From an uncultured Pelagibacteraceae bacterium (GTDB taxonomy: Bacteria; Pseudomonadota; Alphaproteobacteria; Pelagibacterales; Pelagibacteraceae): 59,446 nt of DNA. The notes below the pieces were generated by a model that had not been told where the DNA came from, ran no database searches, and saw only the letters and a list, made by a program, of their open reading frames with translations. Shown piece after piece: positions 56,577 through 59,446 of the stretch. The DNA lies in contig CACOAB010000005.1 of assembly GCA_902625125.1 (NCBI GenBank), forward strand, positions 1 through 59,446, read 5' to 3'. Positions within the stretch are counted from its first letter, which is position 1. Each line of letters starts with the position of its first letter. Both the position numbers and the translations under genes were made by a program.

Positions 56577-56602
56577 AAACGGGAAGCTTAAGCTTCCCGT
56601 TT
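56577..56602 (-). terminator. Perfect 26-base palindrome downstream of recA
   Basis: AAACGGGAAGCTT (56577-56589) is followed immediately by its exact inverse AAGCTTCCCGTTT (56590-56602), giving a stem of about 11 pairs with a TTAA loop. It begins 17 bases after the recA stop codon. Only three T residues follow the GC part of the stem, so it is a short-tailed terminator or an mRNA 3'-end stabiliser. Confidence 0.55.
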
Positions 56603-56619
56603 AAATGATGGCTGAGGAA

Positions 56620-57723
56620 TTACTCTCCCTCTTTTTTATCGCTAATTTTTTCGTTTGGAGAAGGATTTCCCTCTAACTCTTTAGTAATCGCAGATGCTTG
56701 ATCTCTTATAATTTTCTCAATTTCTGCAGCTATATTTGGGTTCTTTTGGAGATAGATTTTTGCATTTTCTCTACCTTGTCCAATTTTTTCACCTTTATAT
56801 GCGTACCAAGCTCCAGATTTTTCTACTACTCCGGCTTTGGTACCAAGATCAATTAGTTCTCCTAATTTACTAATGCCTTTTCCATACATTAAATCGAATT
56901 CAACAACTTTAAATGGCGGTGCAACTTTGTTTTTAATTACTTTAACCCTTGTTGAGTTACCAATAATTTGGTCTTTTTCTTTAATTGCACCTATTCTTCT
57001 AATATCCATTCTTACAGAAGAATAAAATTTAAGAGCATTTCCTCCTGATGTTGTTTCTGGATTTCCAAACATTACTCCAATTTTCATCCTTATCTGATTA
57101 ATGAAAATAACCATTGTGTTAGATTTAGATACTGATCCAGTAATTTTTCTTAAAGCTTGACTCATAAGTCTCGATTGTAACCCAACGTGATGGTCACCCA
57201 TTTCTCCCTCTAATTCTGCTTTTGGAGTTAATGCAGCAACTGAGTCTACTACCAATACTGAAATTGATCCCGATTTTATTAATGTATCAGTTATTTCTAA
57301 TGCTTGCTCGCCAGTGTCTGGTTGTGAAATTAAAAGTTCCTCGGTTTTAACGCCAAGTTTTTTGGCATAAACAGGATCCATAGCATGTTCGGCATCCACA
57401 AAAGCACATATTCCACCTGCTTTTTGTGCTTCCGCGACCACTTGCAAGGCTAAAGTTGTTTTTCCTGAAGACTCAGGTCCATAAATTTCAATAATTCTAC
57501 CTTTTGGAAGACCGCCTATTCCTAACGCTAAGTCTAAGCTTAATGAACCAGTTGAAATAGCTTCAACGTCTAAAGCTTGTTGTTGACCAAGTCTCATTAC
57601 GGAGCCTTTACCAAAATTTTGATCTATTTGGCTTATTGCAGCCTCTAAAGATTTGCTCTTCTCTTTCAATTCTTTTTGTTTTTTATCGTCTGATTTTACG
57701 ATTTTTAAGTTATTTTTAGTCAT
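56620..57723 (-). CDS. recA: Recombinase RecA
   Basis: This 367-residue RecA has Walker [10 protein letters not shown] (82-90), VDAEHAMDP, Walker [12 protein letters not shown], loop regions [18 protein letters not shown] and [21 protein letters not shown], and an acidic C-terminus. It drives homologous recombination and SOS signalling. There is a good ribosome site (AAAGGATAAAAAATG). A sequence resembling an alphaproteobacterial SOS box lies in its upstream region. Confidence 0.98.
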   Translation of the reverse strand: MTKNNLKIVKSDDKKQKELKEKSKSLEAAISQIDQNFGKGSVMRLGQQQALDVEAISTGSLSLDLALGIGGLPKGRIIEIYGPESSGKTTLALQVVAEAQKAGGICAFVDAEHAMDPVYAKKLGVKTEELLISQPDTGEQALEITDTLIKSGSISVLVVDSVAALTPKAELEGEMGDHHVGLQSRLMSQALRKITGSVSKSNTMVIFINQIRMKIGVMFGNPETTSGGNALKFYSSVRMDIRRIGAIKEKDQIIGNSTRVKVIKNKVAPPFKVVEFDLMYGKGISKLGELIDLGTKAGVVEKSGAWYAYKGEKIGQGRENAKIYLQKNPNIAAEIEKIIRDQASAITKELEGNPSPNEKISDKKEGE

Positions 57724-57763
57724 TTTTTATCCTTTTTTTGTTGTTCGAATCGATAATACAAAT

Positions 57764-57778
57764 GTACACATTTTGTTC
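57764..57778 (-). promoter_or_regulatory. Possible LexA (SOS) box upstream of recA
   Basis: On the plus strand the site reads GTAC-N7-GTTC. The direct repeat GTTC-N7-GTTC is the known alphaproteobacterial SOS box, so 7 of 8 fixed positions match. It lies 41-55 bases before the recA ATG, just upstream of a possible -10 (TATTAT, read on the minus strand near 57758-57753). No lexA gene is in the window. Confidence 0.4.
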
Positions 57779-57814
57779 TTTTTTTCAAGAAATTTTAAAA
57801 AGGCTAAAAATCTG

Positions 57815-59104
57815 CTATTTAATTGAATTAATGGATAAGGTCCCTAATTTTTTAGCTAGTTCAAATTGAGATATAATGAAATCTTTCTCAGATTTAGCAA
57901 AAGTGATTCTAGCATCTAAAAGCAAGCTTCTAGATTGAATTAGTTCAAGAGTAGTTCTGGAGCTGCCAGAGTCGTATTCTAATGTTATACCTTCATTAGC
58001 TATTTCAGCAGCTTTGAGTTGTGCTCTAGTTGCTTCTAAAACGCTTTTATTAGATTGATATTCAGACCAAGCATTTACAATTTCAGTATTCAATCTATTT
58101 TTTGTGTCCTTTAAAATTAACTGTTGTTGCTCTTTTTTGTATGAAGACTTTTTAATTGATGAAATATTTTCACCCCCTTTAATTATTGGCCATGTGATAG
58201 TCGCTTGGACAGATTCTTGGTCAGTCTCATCTATTGTAGAGCTAAAATCTCTGTTTTCTGACCTTGAATAATTTAGTGAAGCAGAGGGAGATAGCCTGGC
58301 TCTTTCAATATTTAATTCTTTAATAGCTATTTCATAATCTAGTTTAGAAATCAAAAGATCAATATTGCTCATGTCAGCTAATTTAAGAGACTCTTCAAGT
58401 GAATTTGGCAGCATTAATATTACTGTATCGTTTAAATTTTGTGCATTAGGTGATTTTTCTCTTGTTACTCTCTCAAAATTTGTCTTGGAAGTAAGTAATT
58501 CAGTCTTAGCCTTTATTAAATTAGCTCTTGCTCCAGCTAAAGATGACTCTGATTGCGCCAAATCAGTTAAAGTTATTTCTCCTTTTTGAAGTCTAGCACT
58601 ATCTGAGTCAACCTGCCTTTCAAATAAGTCAACATTTGATGAATTAAAAACTTCATTTTTGGACTTAAAAATTAAATCAAAATAAGCTGAAGCGGTATCT
58701 AAAATGGTTTGTTGTTTAATATTTTTAAGTGATAAATTTGCTTTTTCTAATTCTAGCTCAGATTTCTTAAAAGTATTTAATCCCTTAAATCCAGTAAAAA
58801 TTTTTTGCTCTACTAAAATTTTTTTAGTCTCTGAATCTAGATTGTTATCAGCTAGACTAGATCCACTTTGATTAGTACGATTTGTGGAGGTAGTACTTTT
58901 TTGATCTCCCGAAAGAGTTATGCTTGGTAAAAACTCACTTCTTGAAATATTTTTACTTTGTTTTGCAGACTCAAAGTTTTTTCTTTCTGCGTTCAATTTC
59001 AAATTATTAGTCAAAGCTTTTTTTAAATAAAACTTTAAATCATCTTTTGCATAGAGATGATTATTAAAAAGTAACAATAAAATTATAAGAGTATATTTTT
59101 TCAT
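57815..59104 (-). CDS. tolC: TolC-family outer-membrane efflux protein
   Basis: This 429-residue protein has a signal peptide (YTLIILLLLFNNHLYA) and two outer-membrane efflux protein repeats, each with long amphipathic helices (ALTNNLKLNAERKNFESAKQ, and DLLISKLDYEIAIKELNIERARL). VEQKIFTGFKGL and GGENISSIKKSSYKKE are typical loop/strand turns. It forms the outer-membrane channel of type I secretion or RND pumps. No inner-membrane partner is beside it. The start overlaps the glycerate kinase stop codon by one base. Confidence 0.92.
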   Translation of the reverse strand: MKKYTLIILLLLFNNHLYAKDDLKFYLKKALTNNLKLNAERKNFESAKQSKNISRSEFLPSITLSGDQKSTTSTNRTNQSGSSLADNNLDSETKKILVEQKIFTGFKGLNTFKKSELELEKANLSLKNIKQQTILDTASAYFDLIFKSKNEVFNSSNVDLFERQVDSDSARLQKGEITLTDLAQSESSLAGARANLIKAKTELLTSKTNFERVTREKSPNAQNLNDTVILMLPNSLEESLKLADMSNIDLLISKLDYEIAIKELNIERARLSPSASLNYSRSENRDFSSTIDETDQESVQATITWPIIKGGENISSIKKSSYKKEQQQLILKDTKNRLNTEIVNAWSEYQSNKSVLEATRAQLKAAEIANEGITLEYDSGSSRTTLELIQSRSLLLDARITFAKSEKDFIISQFELAKKLGTLSINSIK

Positions 59105-59446
59105 TAATTGAATTTAATTGATTTAAGTCTATGCTTGCGATCAATGCTTATTATCGCATCAGCTGATTTAGGTAATATTTCAAGCATATGTTTTGTCAGT
59201 CTTTCATAATACATAATAAACTTATTAATTTCTTTATTGCTCATAATTTTATTTCCTTTTCCTGTAATTCTTAATTTCTTTTCTTGTAAAAGTCTCCATT
59301 TCAAAACATATCTAAAGCTTGGTACTTTTAAAAAAATTAATTTATCAATCAAATTAAAAATTTTTTTGTAATTCTTCTTAATCTCTAAGTTTACTTTTCG
59401 TCTCCAAATTCTTTTTTTATCTTCTTGTTTTTCTAGATCATTTACC
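59104..59446 (-). CDS. D-glycerate 3-kinase-like P-loop kinase, C-terminal part (cut by window edge)
   Basis: This open frame enters from the right edge (VNDLEKQEDKKRIWRRKVN) and runs to a stop codon at 59104, 114 residues in view. A start at the TTG at 59352 would cut the domain and is not a real start. WRLLQEKKLR with FIMYYERLTKHMLEILPKSADAIISIDRKHR matches the C-terminal end of plant/YggC-type glycerate kinases, which make 3-phosphoglycerate from glycerate. The P-loop lies outside the window, so function is inferred from the C-terminus only. Confidence 0.75.
   Translation of the reverse strand, partial: VNDLEKQEDKKRIWRRKVNLEIKKNYKKIFNLIDKLIFLKVPSFRYVLKWRLLQEKKLRITGKGNKIMSNKEINKFIMYYERLTKHMLEILPKSADAIISIDRKHRLKSIKFN

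Noticed and set aside
57743-57751. GTTCGAATC, identical to a tRNA T-loop consensus, upstream of recA
   Set aside because: The required acceptor stem and D-arm would fall in the recA start region, and no matching stems, GG of the D-loop or anticodon arm could be placed on either strand.
1-59446. Search for CRISPR arrays, insertion sequences, prophage, toxin-antitoxin or defence genes
   Set aside because: No repeated spacer pattern, transposase, integrase, restriction or toxin-like frame was recognised. All gaps are under about 170 bases and all sizeable frames are assigned to housekeeping families or described unknowns.

Overview
The window is a gene-dense, very AT-rich stretch of a streamlined alphaproteobacterial chromosome. 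Protein sequences and gene order point to the SAR11 / Pelagibacterales type of organism. The signs are AAA/AAT/ATT-dominated codons, a eukaryote-like NADP isocitrate dehydrogenase next to alaS, an NDUFA12-DUF2155 pair, HdaA-DUF2066-purM, and lptF-lptG-lptD-surA-pdxA-ksgA. I cannot separate SAR11 from other AT-rich streamlined alphaproteobacteria by eye. I see no tRNA, rRNA, insertion sequence, prophage, CRISPR array or integrase. No gap between genes exceeds about 170 bases.

Layout. 1-2946 (minus): iscR-sufB-sufC-sufD (sufD cut by the left edge), with a palindromic IscR-type operator upstream. 3079-8308: alpha/beta hydrolase, anmK, tyrS and an AsmA-like protein. 8308-11760 (minus): mrcA (PBP1A) and prfB, the latter with an intact programmed +1 frameshift. 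11905-18685: rne, thiS-thiG, aroQ-accB-accC, DUF2155/NDUFA12 and a free-standing NrdJ C-terminal-like protein. 18682-25632: aspS, hdaA, DUF2066, purM-purN, ndk and pepA. 25764-33021 (plus): the LPS export/assembly operon, pdxA and ksgA. 33014-35560 (minus): fabD-fabG-acpP-gmk. 35663-42751 (plus): rpsF-rpsR-rplI, dnaB, an MMPL/RND transporter, cvpA and purF. 42748-50509 (minus): psd-pssA-rlmE-guaB-TPR-guaA-panB-YfgM-like-bamB. 50574-51788: icd. 51781-59446 (minus): glycerate kinase (cut by the right edge), tolC, recA, an aldehyde dehydrogenase, DUF779 and alaS.

The genes are mostly core functions: Fe-S assembly, purine synthesis (purM, purN, purF, guaA, guaB), fatty acid and phospholipid synthesis (acc, fab, acpP, pssA, psd), outer-membrane biogenesis (lptD/F/G, surA, bamB, AsmA), translation and replication. 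I see no clear novel multi-gene system. The unusual features come from extreme compaction. All nine convergent gene pairs overlap at their stop codons by exactly 4 or 8 bases. The thiG ribosome binding site lies in the codons for the ThiS Gly tail. IMP dehydrogenase has lost its CBS domains, and RNase E has lost its zinc-link. Genes commonly found in these conserved neighbourhoods (alr-radA, fabF-mltG, an amidase, a desulfurase) are missing from their usual slots. Two perfect GC-rich hairpins lie on either side of the aldehyde dehydrogenase gene, between recA and alaS.
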